Notes: generated by a model not told the origin, from the sequence alone. A DNA stretch of 64,000 bases from Hormoscilla sp. GM7CHS1pb (GCA_014323675.1 JACONN010000002.1:3020001-3084000), one strand, 5' to 3'; shown: positions 31,323 through 40,352, counted from the first letter of the stretch. Made by a program: numbers and translations.

Positions 31323-31631
31323 ATGCTACACCGCAAGATTTATCAACTCTGTTGTGAAAATCGTGAAGTCGGGATTTTCTTGCGGGACCAGCAACGCTGG
31401 ATAGAACGCGCGACGATCCTGGATATAGAAGGAGATTTGGTAACGATTCGTTATGAAAGCGAAGAAGAAGATGAAATCTGTTCGTGGGAAGAAATGGTGC
31501 GGTTAGAGAGCATAGGTGCAGTCACCCAGAAACTATCGACGGTCCCTAAAGGAAACATAGAAATCATGGTTTCCGAAGAATGCCCAGAAGCAGAACGAAT
31601 ACGCCGGTATCCCGAATCTAATCCAGAATAA
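31323..31631 (+). CDS. small conserved cyanobacterial protein (DUF6679-like)
   Basis: A 102-residue acidic protein beginning MLHRKIYQLCCENREVGIFL and continuing LDIEGDLVTIRYESEEEDEICSWEE. It resembles a family of ~100-residue proteins found almost only in cyanobacteria, which I recall as DUF6679; function unknown. The composition (short strands, a turn and an acidic EEEDE run) suggests a small beta-barrel or Sm-like fold. ATG 31323 matches the family start. A transposase fragment begins at its stop codon. Confidence 0.7.
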   Translation: MLHRKIYQLCCENREVGIFLRDQQRWIERATILDIEGDLVTIRYESEEEDEICSWEEMVRLESIGAVTQKLSTVPKGNIEIMVSEECPEAERIRRYPESNPE

Positions 31632-32145
31632 GCTGGAAGCCAGTTGGATTGTTAATCAAGTCATGCGCTTGTTTGGAGAACGTGCTAGCTATTTAATAGA
31701 TTTTTATCATCTATGCGAATATTTAGCCGCTGCGGCTCCTAGAGGTAATGAACAGCAACAAAAAAAATGGCTGAAACAACAAAAACAAGCTCTCAAAAAA
31801 AATCAGGTTTTCCAAGTCCTAAATGATTTATCAAATCGTCTGGAACCAGAACATCTAGCTGATAAATTTGCTCCCGTCAGAGTCGGTGTACGATACATTA
31901 AAAACCGGCTTGAATACATGAACTACAAAGCGGCGATTGATGCTGATTTACCAATTGGCTCTGGAAAAATTGAGAGCGCACATCGTTATGTAATTCAAGA
32001 ACGTTTGAAATTGGCAGGTTCTTGGTGGACAGTTGAAAACGCTGATAATATGTTAGCTTTGAGGATATTAAGAGTTAATAATGATTGGCAATCCTATTGG
32101 TTAAATTTGAGTAATGAATATTCGTCCATTATCAAAGCCGTCTAA
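31627..32145 (+). pseudogene. transposase C-terminal fragment (ISKra4-like)
   Basis: About 172 residues from KLEASWIVNQVMRLFGERA to the stop: YLIDFYHLCEYLAAAAP, then LPIGSGKIESAHRYVIQERLKLAGSWW. The DFYHLCEYL and GSGKIES-H motifs are the second half of a DDE transposase of ISKra4-like type. The N-terminal half with the first catalytic residues is missing; the fragment abuts the preceding gene's stop codon directly. No terminal repeats seen around it. Confidence 0.75.
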
Positions 32146-32323
32146 CAGTTATTGAAACTCTCACCAGACGACCATCAGTTTTCTGGCATGATATGGCTCT
32201 GAACAGCCTTCTTACTCGGGCTTCAATATTGCGCCTTGGTTCACCAGCAATATTGAGGATCTATCCTGCCAACTACTTGACTATATCACCGGCTCATGAT
32301 TAAGTGTCACTTTTAATTACACC

Positions 32324-32572
32324 CACTACTAACCCCCGAAGCACTAAAGTGCTTACTACTAACCCCCGAAGCACTAAAGTGCTTACTACTAACCCCCGAA
32401 GCACTAAAGTGCTTACTACTAACCCCCGAAGCACTAAAGTGCTTACTACTAACCCCGAAGCACTAAAGTGCTTACTACTAACCCCGAAGCACTTTAGTGC
32501 TTACTACTAACCCCCGAAGCACTTTAGTGCTTACTACTAACCCCGAAGCACTAAAGTGCTTACTACTAACGG
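32324..32572. repeat. tandem array of 30-bp palindromic units
   Basis: Eight units of about 30 bp, each ACCCCCGAAGCACTAAAGTG plus CTTACTACTA (29 bp where one C is missing). Each contains the palindrome AAGCACT-WW-AGTGCTT. Units 6 and 7 have TT instead of AA in the centre, as if the core were inverted. The array ends inside the stop region of the minus-strand beta-CASP gene. No spacers, so not CRISPR. Confidence 0.9.
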
Positions 32573-34200
32573 TCGAATTCTGACTTTTCAGAGATGGGCA
32601 TCCTTTCAAAAACGGGACAAAAACCATCTGGGGTGACCTTAAATTCATACAAAGGACTGGCGCGATTACGACATTTCTGTCCCCGGTAGTAGCGACAATT
32701 GCCGCAGCAATCCAGATCCAAACTCACTCTAGGATCGGTGCCACCAGAGAGTAACTCCCGTTGGGGCACCCCCCGCAACACAAGTTCGTCTCCCTGCCAG
32801 CGGGCAGAGACTAAACCAGTATCAGCAAAATTGGGCCAGCGCCGATCGCCCGCGATCGCCTCTGGCAAAGTAATCGTGACCATAGTTTGCAACTCCAGCA
32901 ACTCCCCTTCATAGGTAGTTTCTGGTGGTGCCGGTTGGATAAAAGTCTCGCCGATCGGCAGTTCCACCAGGGTGCCAGGGGCGGGGGAGTGCAAATGGTA
33001 GCGATTGTAGAGTTCCTCTAAACCGGTGAGGTCAGCCAGATAGGAGGGGGAACCGTGGATAAAAACTACGTGCTGGGGACGAAGATTATGAATAAGCTGG
33101 GTAGTGCCAGGTCCATCGGAATGCTGAGACAGTAAATAGGTTTCGACTTTTATAGCTAAATCTGATGGAAAACTCTGGGAGCCATTAACATCTTCAGATA
33201 GTAGGACAAGCCCTGGTCCGAGATCGGGAAGTTGCCACTCGGTCACATCGCCATTGCCATCGACCAGGAGGATATAGGGAGACTCTGAAGCTACAGACTC
33301 TTGGCCAGACAACCGGCGCACCCGAGGCCGCACTCGTTCATCCCAAAATAGGGGTTGATGCTGGGCAAAATTCTGTACGGCGGCGGGTAAGTGGGGTAGG
33401 AGTTCCAAATAGGCATCACATCCAGCCGCTACCCTCTCATCTACCCAGATATCCAGGTCACGTCCGGTAAACTGGTGATGACTCCGCAGCAGCACCAGCA
33501 GTTCTTGACCCAATCCCAGTGTCGGTACTGGCAGTAACACAGAACAGCCATTGGCGATCGCATTACTAATCCGTTGGGCCAGTTGATTTTCTTGGGTGCG
33601 CCGACGGGGATGACGGGCCGTGCCATAACTCCCCTCGATAATCAATACATCAGGTTTCAATCCCCGCACTTCTTCTAAGCGCAAGCCCTCTACTAGGCGG
33701 GAGTTAGATAAGAAAAAATCCCCAGTATAAAAAATACTGTAAGTACGCTGTCTAGTTCTGTAAGTCAGCAGGAAAGCAGCGGCCCCAGGCAGATGTCCCG
33801 CCGGGAACAATTGAGCAGTTAACCCCGGACGTAACTCTACTGGCGTCCGCCAGGGCAAAGCCTGGCAAAATAATGGTATGCGATCTCCTCTGTACTCTGG
33901 CCAATTTAGGGGTAACAGCTGAGTTGTGGCTTCCGAGGCATAGATGGGCAGTTGCGGAAAAGCCTGATGCAGTGACAGCAAACCTCTAGCGTGGTCTGAA
34001 TGGGCGTGAGTACAGATCGCCAAGTCAGCCGGTAGCCCGCCCCACTGAGTCCCTACCTCCCGCAGAGGTGAGATGTCTCTCAAACCGCAGTCCAGCAGCA
34101 GGCGGTATGCACCCACCCCAATTAACAAGCAGACTCCTTCGGCGGTCTGATCGACTCCGTAGGGTATACATTCTAGCTCGCGATCGTTCCCTTGAGGCAC
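32566..34200 (-). CDS. MBL/beta-CASP-type nuclease
   Basis: A metallo-beta-lactamase enzyme with beta-CASP domain, the architecture of RNase J/CPSF73-like RNA nucleases. Motifs: THAHSDHARGL (metal site), FPAGHLPGA, FYTGDFFLSN, then the beta-CASP region with IIEGSYGTARHP and VLLPVPTLGLGQE, and VFIHGSPS. The C-terminus has a cysteine cluster CCGNCRYYRGQKC...FCPVF, possibly metal-binding. An open frame extends to ATG 34302 but would overlap a convincing small gene; GTG 34200 just before NDRELECIPYG fits the family better. The last codons derive from the adjacent repeat edge. Confidence 0.85.
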   Translation of the reverse strand: MPQGNDRELECIPYGVDQTAEGVCLLIGVGAYRLLLDCGLRDISPLREVGTQWGGLPADLAICTHAHSDHARGLLSLHQAFPQLPIYASEATTQLLPLNWPEYRGDRIPLFCQALPWRTPVELRPGLTAQLFPAGHLPGAAAFLLTYRTRQRTYSIFYTGDFFLSNSRLVEGLRLEEVRGLKPDVLIIEGSYGTARHPRRRTQENQLAQRISNAIANGCSVLLPVPTLGLGQELLVLLRSHHQFTGRDLDIWVDERVAAGCDAYLELLPHLPAAVQNFAQHQPLFWDERVRPRVRRLSGQESVASESPYILLVDGNGDVTEWQLPDLGPGLVLLSEDVNGSQSFPSDLAIKVETYLLSQHSDGPGTTQLIHNLRPQHVVFIHGSPSYLADLTGLEELYNRYHLHSPAPGTLVELPIGETFIQPAPPETTYEGELLELQTMVTITLPEAIAGDRRWPNFADTGLVSARWQGDELVLRGVPQRELLSGGTDPRVSLDLDCCGNCRYYRGQKCRNRASPLYEFKVTPDGFCPVFERMPISEKSEFDR

Positions 34201-34240
34201 TGGCAAGATCTCTGCGTAGGGTAGGCACCGGCCACCAGAC

Positions 34241-34363
34241 TTAGTGGGCAGAACCGTTACCGTGATAGTTGTCCGAGTCGTAGAAGCCATTCTTCGTGCC
34301 AAAGAACAAGCATGACACTGTAAAGGCCACGGTTAACAAGACTAAAATCAACTTGACATCCAT
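34241..34363 (-). CDS. 40-residue single-membrane-segment protein
   Basis: ATG 34363, AGGAGAGC upstream, 40 residues: MDVKLILVLLTVAFTVSCLF as one membrane helix, then FGTKNGFYDSDNYHGNGSAH. I recognise the pattern as a small conserved cyanobacterial protein with an N-terminal helix and a polar NGFYDSD-YHGNGSAH tail, likely thylakoid or plasma membrane, but cannot give its name. It lies 40 bp before the GTG start of the beta-CASP gene on the same strand. Confidence 0.65.
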   Translation of the reverse strand: MDVKLILVLLTVAFTVSCLFFGTKNGFYDSDNYHGNGSAH

Positions 34364-34446
34364 AAACTGTCTGCTCTCCTAATTATTGCATATTTTAGAC
34401 AAATTATATCTAGTAACGACTAACAGCCATAATATTTTACCAATTA

Positions 34447-34752
34447 TTAATGAATCGCGATCGCTTCTCCCCTAGGATCGCATTTTCCCTCCTCTGGTCT
34501 GCTATTGACTTTGTGCGTTATGGGACCGCTGTCCGATCGCGCAGCGTGGCGCAGCCATAGAGAGGCGCTTGCTGCTGTATCCTCTGGGTAGTGCGAGTAG
34601 CGATACAGCCCGATCCTCCCAGCACTGGGGATCTCCTCCTCAGCCGGGTAATGGGCTAATGAGGTCCGATTGTAGTGGAAACACCATGAATTAATGACAA
34701 GCATCACCAAGTTGAACAGGGTAGGATCGCCAGATAAATTCTGGAATATCAC
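34447..34752 (-). CDS. uncertain ORF interrupted by 26-bp repeat
   Basis: 101 codons; the first ~65 residues (MIFQNLSGDPTLFNLVMLVI...) look possibly coding, after which a copy of the 26-bp repeat (34534-34558, here 25 bp) changes the sequence to WLRHAARSDS. The tail is not protein-like. May be a remnant of a small gene. No homologue recognised. Confidence 0.25.
   Translation of the reverse strand: MIFQNLSGDPTLFNLVMLVINSWCFHYNRTSLAHYPAEEEIPSAGRIGLYRYSHYPEDTAASASLWLRHAARSDSGPITHKVNSRPEEGKCDPRGEAIAIH
34534..34558 (-). repeat. 26-bp dispersed repeat, copy outside helicase gene
   Basis: CGATCGCGCAGCGTGGCGCA followed by GCCAT: the same element as the three copies in the helicase gene (44122, 44797, 45652) but one C shorter. 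Confidence 0.8.
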
Positions 34753-34821
34753 CTCTTTTCTATAAATAAAATAACTGATATATACGATCGAAAACAGTAT
34801 ATTAGTGGAAGATCATCATGA

Positions 34822-34921
34822 CGATCGGTCCGCGGACTTTCGTTTCCGGAGCACCCACCTATGTTGTGCGTAGGATGCGACACAACAGGGTGGGTGCTCC
34901 TGGAAACGACCGAGAAATCGG
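34822..34921. repeat. 100-bp hairpin repeat, copy 2
   Basis: CGATCGGTCCGCGGAC to GAGAAATCGG, 100 bp, with the central CACCCACC...GGTGGGTG hairpin; differs from copy 1 (16921-17020) at a few positions only. Intergenic here. Confidence 0.88.
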
Positions 34922-35029
34922 AAATTGGCTCGACTAGCATTCGATCGCAGCGGTATTTACCGGTAAATGGTAATAGTAGGTAGGAGCGGGAGTTTAAGCA
35001 TTAGATTATCTATTTTGCAGGAGTGTATT

Positions 35030-35203
35030 TGCTAACCGCGATCTGAAAAAATGCCAGCATTAATATTACTAGATTTGAAACTGCCCGGAATCGATGGTTT
35101 AGAAGTGCTGCGCCCTCGTTCCCACGGCTCCGCCTGGGAACGTGCGTCCGATAGTACCAGAACCATTCCAGTTGCGATCGCATCTTACAACGGCAATACT
35201 TGA
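35030..35203 (+). pseudogene. response-regulator receiver fragment
   Basis: Reads ANRDLKKMPALILLDLKLPG then IDGLEVLR, the phospho-acceptor region of a receiver domain (D in LLDLKLPG). A 29-bp GC-rich insertion (35114-35142, CGTTCCCACGG...CCTGGGAACG) follows, after which RTIPVAIAS matches the next receiver strand. The beginning and end of the domain are missing. A gene relic disrupted by a dispersed repeat. Confidence 0.6.
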
Positions 35204-35257
35204 TAAATTGCTATACTTTGGGCTAGCATAATTGTTAATTTTCCATGACTAGCCCAG

Positions 35258-35286
35258 AAACCCGGTTGTCTGTAAAAACCGGGTTT
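35258..35286 (-). terminator. AAACCCGG hairpin
   Basis: Arms AAACCCGGTT (35258-35267) and AACCGGGTTT (35277-35286). Same family as the htpG terminator; lies downstream of the minus-strand lipoprotein pseudogene and could end its transcript, or serve the other strand (TTATT follows on plus). Confidence 0.5.
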
Positions 35287-35332
35287 ATTATGTCCTTTTA
35301 TTATGTCCTTGGTAGTGGATAGGGATGATGTA

Positions 35333-36026
35333 TTAGAAGATAATTTCTTTACCTAGTTGGGTGAAGCGAACCTCTTCGATCTGCCAGTTGGGGTTATCAG
35401 TCAGGGTTTGGCGGAGACTGCCAAATAGGGCAAACTGTTCGCAAAAAGAAAGAGAGACAAACTGCCGCCCCGTGTTAGGATTTAGTCGCAGATCCACTGT
35501 GGCGACTTGACGCTGTCGATCTAGGTTCACCCGATAACCAGCGATGTCAAAGTTAGCGGAGGTTGCTTGTTCGATCGCTTTTCCTACAACCCTAACAAGT
35601 AAGCGATGCTGGGGAAGGACTACTTTTTCGGCAATCAGGGTTTCGCACTGGCTGTCTGCTTTGTAAATGGTCACCGTTACAGTATTATTAGCAGGCTCGG
35701 TGCCGGAGCTGGATGATAGGCCCGTTTCCGTATCCCTCACTCGTTTCCTCTTCACCCACCCTGTCGTTCGCCAGCAGGCAACGACATGGGTGGGTGGATC
35801 GGTAAACGATCGGGAGCGCCAGCCATGAGTGCCCACCCATGTCGTGCGCGGGAGCGACACGACAGGGTGGGCATCTCTGGAAACGGGCTGCTAGTTGTGG
35901 TGACTTGGTCTGCTATGGGGTTGCTACTCAAGGTGTTCTCACCCGCCAGGGGGTAACGGCACATCCAAGTACACAGCTGACTAGCATCGTGCCGAACAGC
36001 AGAAATGCTAAAATCTTTATGTTCAT
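35333..36026 (-). pseudogene. GerMN-domain lipoprotein, disrupted
   Basis: The start (ATG 36026) reads MNIKILAFLLFGTMLVSC, a lipoprotein-type signal. One C is missing in a C-run near 35951-35956; the next frame continues AGENTLSSNPIADQVTTTSS, then hairpin repeats (35747-35872) interrupt. After them the domain reads TVTVTIYKADSQC...RLLVRVVGKAIEQA and ends LGKEIIF, a GerMN-like envelope domain as seen in many cyanobacterial lipoproteins. Two lesions, so inactive as sequenced. Confidence 0.7.
35747..35872. repeat. two adjacent CACCCACC hairpin repeats
   Basis: First unit 35747-35812: CACCCACCCTGTCGTT ... AACGACATGGGTGGGTG with tail GGATCGGTAAACGATCG; an almost identical inverted copy is at 41048-41113. 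Second unit 35831-35872: GCCCACCCATGTCGTG ... CACGACAGGGTGGGC. Both resemble the core of the 100-bp repeats but with different stem bases. Confidence 0.85.
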
Positions 36027-36168
36027 CACAAAAATAGATCGATATTGCTATTTATATGATTCAATGTCTCTAGGATATAATCAGCAGTATTTTTTTGTCA
36101 GTTACGTAGTCCGTCCCGGGAGTCAGTTGTCCACTAACCACTAACTACTAACCACTAACTACTAACCA

Positions 36169-37168
36169 ATGACCAATACTTGGAATCGGCGACATATTCT
36201 TTCTCTGGCTGATTTTGTGCCAGATGAATATGATACTGTTCTACAGACTGCTACTAGCTTTGCTGAGGTGCTCTCCAGACGGACGAAGAAGGTGCCGACT
36301 TTGCAGGGACAGGTGGTGGCGAATCTGTTTTTTTGAACCATCTACTCGCACTCGCAATAGTTTTGAACTGGCGGCAAAGCGGCTTTCTGCTGATACCCTG
36401 AGTTTTGCCCCGGGAACTTCTTCTCTTTCTAAGGGAGAGACGATTTTGGATACGGCGAAGACTTACTGGGCGATGGGAACTGATCTGATGGTGATTCGAC
36501 ATCAACAGGCCGGTGTGTCGAGTGCGATCGCCTCATCAATGGATCGTCTGGGGGCAAAAGTCCGGGTGCTGAATGCGGGTGATGGCCAGCACGAACATCC
36601 TTCTCAGGCATTGCTGGATTTATTTACTATTACATCTCAGTTAGATGCCAAGCATCCGCGCATCTCACTCCTGGCAGACAAAAAGATCGCGATCGTGGGG
36701 GATATTGTTCATTCCCGAGTTGCCCGATCGAATATCTGGAGTCTAACAGCAACTGGAGCCCAAGTCCATCTGGCTGCGCCGCCGACTCTGGCACCGAAAC
36801 TGCTTGCTGAATATACCGCCATATCCGATGATTCTGCACAAAATAGACAGTTATATCTGCATTGGCAGGTTGAACCAGCGTTACAAGATGCTGATTTTGT
36901 CATGACTTTGCGCTTGCAAAAGGAACGAATGACTCAGCATTTGCTTCCCAGCGGGCGAGAATATCATCAGTTGTTTGGCATTACCCGCGAGAGACTGAAA
37001 CTTTGCAAACCTGATGTGAAAGTTTTGCACCCAGGTCCTGTCAACCGGGGGGTAGAAATTAGCTCCGATCTGATGGATGACCCCCAATTTAGCCTGATTT
37101 CTCAACAGGTTGCTAGCGGTATTGCGGTCAGAATGGCTTTGCTTTATCTGATGGGTAGCGGTAAGTAA
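36169..37168 (+). pseudogene. pyrB: aspartate carbamoyltransferase, one frameshift
   Basis: PyrB catalyses carbamoyl phosphate plus aspartate to carbamoyl aspartate, the committed pyrimidine step. About 332 residues: [19 protein letters not shown] (carbamoyl phosphate loop), [14 protein letters not shown], and [11 protein letters not shown]. The frame breaks at a run of seven T (36328-36334); six would give NLFFEPST. Everything else is intact, so this is probably a homopolymer sequencing error or slippage site rather than a dead gene. CCACTAAC-type short repeats lie directly before the ATG. Confidence 0.92.
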
Positions 37169-37209
37169 GTGAACTCATTTTTGCTGCTGGCCTATTTACG
37201 AGTAGCCCA

Positions 37210-37240
37210 GAAACTCGGTTTCTCCAAGAAACCGGGTTTC
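37210..37240 (+). terminator. terminator hairpin after pyrB
   Basis: GAAACTCGGTTTC (37210-37222) and GAAACCGGGTTTC (37228-37240) followed by TTAATT; one mismatch in the stem. Same hairpin family as after htpG. Confidence 0.7.
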
Positions 37241-37905
37241 TTAATTCATTAGGAAACCCAACATACACGAGCTTATACCATTTTGAAAAAAGATTGCTAC
37301 AGTTTGACCTCCTGTAATTTTCTGGCTTCGTTGTCAGCCCGCAGTCAAGACCCCTGCGTTACCAGGCAGCGCATCCCGGAGAGGAGAGCAGCCAGGTTTC
37401 GAGGCGCCAAGTCGGTTAAAACCGGTTAAAACCGACTGGGTAAGATAACTGTTTTAAACTGTAGCCATATTTTATTGATCAATTTTGGTTTCATAAAATT
37501 ATTAAAGATGTGCTACAATTAACTGGGAATAAATGTCTTAGTTAGCTATCAGCTTATTAATGACCAAGGGTAACTGCTCGCCTTCAAGGTCACTCCGGGG
37601 AATGTTGACGAGGGGAAACCGGTGCCTGACTTAACTCAAGATCTGATTGGAAAAATCTTTGGCGATCGCGGGTATATTTCTCAAGAGTTATTTGAAAAAT
37701 TATCCGAGCAAGGTTGAGAACTGATTACCAGTCGGTGTATCCAGGGTAGAATATGCGAGTACGATAACGCTTTGTGTACTAAAATAAATGTTAGATATCC
37801 CTGTTAGCGGCGGCGGCTGCCATACTATTACTCAGTGTGACATGTCCCACAGATGCGCGGATTCAGAGATGATGGAAATCTTCACAAGATATTGATAATT
37901 GAGTT
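37241..37905. other. gene-poor region with IS relic
   Basis: No intact gene. It holds a GC-rich repeat with GGTTAAAACCGGTTAAAACC (37410-37437), also seen near 62880, and an IS982-type relic at 37574-37717. The rest, up to the acyl-CoA dehydrogenase ATG, has no coding signal. Confidence 0.5.
37574..37717 (+). pseudogene. IS982-family transposase fragment
   Basis: 47 codons reading LLAFKVTPGNVDEGKPVPDL, then GKIFGDRGYISQELFEKL, followed by a stop where the family continues; ELIT follows in frame after the stop. This is the GDKGYIS region of IS982 transposases. Both ends of the element are gone. Confidence 0.7.
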
Positions 37906-38967
37906 ATGAATCAACAGATTCTCGATTTAGCTTCATCCTATCTCCAAGCAGCAGTGGCACCCCAGGCAGGGGCGATCGATCGAGACCCGGTGGCCCTCAA
38001 AGCAGCCTTGACAGGACTGGGCGATCGCTCTTTACTGGGTTTGATGGTGCCCCAGGACTGGTCCGGTCCGGAAGTTGACATCGGGACCTATCGTGCTTTT
38101 ATGCAGCTTGTAGCCAGATATTCCGGTGCCTTAGCTTTCCTGCAAACCCAGCACCAGAGTGCGGCCCGCAGGATCGCCAGTAGTGACAATGAGGCTCTCA
38201 AGAGCGCATATCTACCTTATATGAGTAATGGTGAGGTATTATTAGGTGTTGGGGTTTCCCAACTGCGGCGTCCCGGCCCTCCCCTAGTGAAAGCCTTACC
38301 AGTAGAGGGCGGGTATCAGATCCATGGCTTGGTTCCCTGGATAACTGGTTTTGGCTTGTTTCAGGAGTTTATCATCGGAGCCACCTTACCCGACGGTAGG
38401 GCCCTGTTCGGTCTCGTGCCTTTGAGAAAAACCTCAAACATTGCTTTCTCAGAGCCCATGGAACTGGCAGCAATGACCTCCACTAACACTGTCACGGCTG
38501 TCATCAGGAACTGGTTCCTACCGCAACAGCAAGTAGTCTCCATCAAGCCGGCAGACTGGTACCGGGAAAATGACAAAAAAAATGTCCTCCACCACAGTTT
38601 GTTTCCCCTGGGATGCGCTAGAGCCGGTCTGGATATCGTCGAAAATACGGCTAAGGTCAAAAACTTGCCTTTTATTGGCGATGCCTTGATATCCTTAAAT
38701 CGAGAACTCACTAACTGCGATCGTGCTATTATGGCAGCCGGTCCCCGGGACTCCTTTGACGATCGCCTGGAACTGAGGGCGTGGGCGATCGACCTAGCAG
38801 TCCGTTGTGCCCATGCTGCTGTGGCGGTTTCCAGCGGTGTGGCGAACTATTCCGACCATCCGGCCCAGCGAGTCTACCGGGAAGCTATGGTCTACACGGT
38901 CTTCGGTCAAACCACCGCCGTGATGGAGGCGACCCTGGCCCGGTTGATAAGTAAGAATGCCCAGTAA
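37906..38967 (+). CDS. acyl-CoA dehydrogenase family protein
   Basis: A 353-residue flavoprotein of the acyl-CoA dehydrogenase fold. The N-terminal helical part (residues ~1-105) leads to the beta-barrel with GVGVSQLRRPGP and GYQIHGLVPWITGFG, and the C-terminal helices. The usual catalytic glutamate region is not obvious, so it may be a non-standard or biosynthetic member. Its end overlaps the start codon of a panE remnant on the same strand. ATG follows ATTGAGTT; intact. Confidence 0.8.
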   Translation: MNQQILDLASSYLQAAVAPQAGAIDRDPVALKAALTGLGDRSLLGLMVPQDWSGPEVDIGTYRAFMQLVARYSGALAFLQTQHQSAARRIASSDNEALKSAYLPYMSNGEVLLGVGVSQLRRPGPPLVKALPVEGGYQIHGLVPWITGFGLFQEFIIGATLPDGRALFGLVPLRKTSNIAFSEPMELAAMTSTNTVTAVIRNWFLPQQQVVSIKPADWYRENDKKNVLHHSLFPLGCARAGLDIVENTAKVKNLPFIGDALISLNRELTNCDRAIMAAGPRDSFDDRLELRAWAIDLAVRCAHAAVAVSSGVANYSDHPAQRVYREAMVYTVFGQTTAVMEATLARLISKNAQ

Positions 38968-39505
38968 TGGGCACCGCCACCTGGGCTATGGGGAGATATC
39001 CCTGGGTGACTACGGCCCTGACTATCAACCCCAGGGGATAACCAAACGGATGGTTCAAATTGCTGGAGACTGGGAACGGGCCGGGATAACGATCGAGATG
39101 GCGACAGATCTATTGCTAGTCCGGTGGCGGAAATTAGTCTGGAATATCCCGTTCAATGGATTATCGGTGGTGCTGGACGCCAGAACAGATGAGATGATGG
39201 CATCTTTGGAGATACGGAATTTAGTTGAGCAGTTGATGCGGGAGGTGGTTGCTGGCGCAGAGCGGTATATCCCGAACAGCTTCATCGACAAAATGCTGTA
39301 CCACACAGAGAAAATCAACCCTTACAACACCAGCATGAAACTAGACTACGATCGAGGCAAGCCACTGGAAGTCGAAGCAATCTTTGGCAACCCCTTACGG
39401 GCGGCCACCAGTGCCGGTGCTGATTGGCCCCGGATCGCCATGCTGTACCAGCAGTTGCAGTTCCTCAATGCAAAAAAAATGGCAGAAATCGCCAAATTTA
39501 CGTAA
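38957..39505 (+). pseudogene. ketopantoate reductase C-terminal part
   Basis: 182 residues that match only the C-terminal half of a PanE/ApbA-type 2-dehydropantoate 2-reductase: RHLGYGEISLGDYGPDY, KLVWNIPFNGLSVVLDA and the substrate-binding helices to KMAEIAKFT. The NADP-binding Rossmann half with GxGxxG is missing; the frame begins inside the previous gene's end. A 5' deletion joined it to the acyl-CoA dehydrogenase gene. Its last 63 codons are repeated downstream. Confidence 0.75.
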
Positions 39506-39900
39506 TTACCCCTTGACAGTTGCAAAGATATAAGCCAGAATGGGAAATGTAAGACATGGGGCTGCAATGGTTTCGACGTGTTAGCGAAAACTGCTCCGTG
39601 ATTCAGAATGAACCCTTACAACACCAGCATAAAACTAAACTACAATCAAAACAAGCCACTGAAAGTAGAAGCAATCTTTGGCAACCCCTTACGGGCGGCC
39701 ACCAGTGCCGGTGCTGATTGGCCCCGGATCGCCATGCTGTACCAGCAGTTGCAGTTCCTCAATGCAAAAAAAATGGCAGAAATCGTAAAATTTACGTAAT
39801 TACCCCTTGACAGTTGCAAAGATATAAGCCAGAATGGGAAATGTAAGACATGGGGCTGCAATGGTTTCGACGTGTTAGCGAAAACTGCTCCGTGATTCAG
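39313..39900 (+). repeat. 294-bp tandem duplication: panE end + ssrA start
   Basis: Positions 39317-39606 and 39611-39900 match at a fixed offset of 294 bp. Each contains the last ~63 codons of panE, the spacer, the ssrA promoter and the first 49 nt of tmRNA. I count ten differences; at all ten copy 1 has G or C and copy 2 has A or T. Eight lie within the first ~50 bp, two near 39493; promoter and RNA parts are identical. Confidence 0.93.
39807..39835 (+). promoter_or_regulatory. ssrA promoter
   Basis: TTGACA (39807-39812), 17-bp spacer, CAGAAT (39830-39835), a good sigma-70 type promoter about 17 bp before the mature tmRNA 5' end. An identical copy exists at 39513-39541 because of the tandem duplication. 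Confidence 0.75.
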
Positions 39901-40236
39901 GTCGAGAGTGGGTCTCCTCTCGTAAATATCGGCTCAAACAAAAATGTAACTGCGAACAACATTGTTCCTTTTGCTCGTAAAGCAGCTGCGGTTGCCTAAA
40001 AACCTCATATAGGTTCGAGCGTCTGTAGTTTGACTCCGTTAAGGACTGCGGACAAAACCCCAACGGATGCGCTAGTCAGTTGTCTCTGGTAGACTAACTA
40101 GCAAAGAACTCACCAGAGCATCCTGTCATCCGGGATAATGGATGGTTCCCGCCCCGAGGGTTAGAAGGGCTAAGCCTGTGAACGATCGGAAAGTCAATAA
40201 CTGATGCGGACGGCAGTTCGATTCTGCCCAGCTCCA
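39852..40236 (+). ncRNA. ssrA: transfer-messenger RNA
   Basis: tmRNA, which rescues stalled ribosomes and tags the unfinished peptide. The 5' GGGGCTG pairs with CAGCTCC at the 3' end; the discriminator A ends the gene and CCA is not encoded. The T-arm reads GTTCGATTC. The tag frame 39952-39999 encodes ANNIVPFARKAAAVA then TAA. Length 385 nt is normal for a one-piece cyanobacterial tmRNA. Its first 49 nt occur also at 39558-39606 as part of a tandem duplication. Confidence 0.97.
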
Positions 40237-40255
40237 CTTAATTGAGTTCGATATC

Positions 40256-40297
40256 AAATACCCCTAGCTGTTCGCCCCAGCTGGGGGTATTTGTTTT
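40256..40297 (+). terminator. ssrA terminator
   Basis: AAATACCCC-AGCTG and CAGCTGGGGGTATTT form a stem followed by TGTTTT, 20 bp after the tmRNA end. Confidence 0.8.
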
Positions 40298-40352
40298 GCC
40301 GAACCGTTCGTAGTAAGCACTTTAGTGCTTTCCTGCTGCGGTCATATTCACA

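Noticed and set aside
32324..32572. CRISPR array
   Set aside because: The 30-bp units are directly adjacent without unique spacers, and no cas genes are present.
39313..39900. Diversity-generating retroelement (template and variable repeat), because copy 2 has A at nine of ten differences
   Set aside because: No reverse transcriptase is in the window, one difference is C/T, the variable part is not the end of a display protein, and GC to AT mutation in a dead copy explains the pattern.
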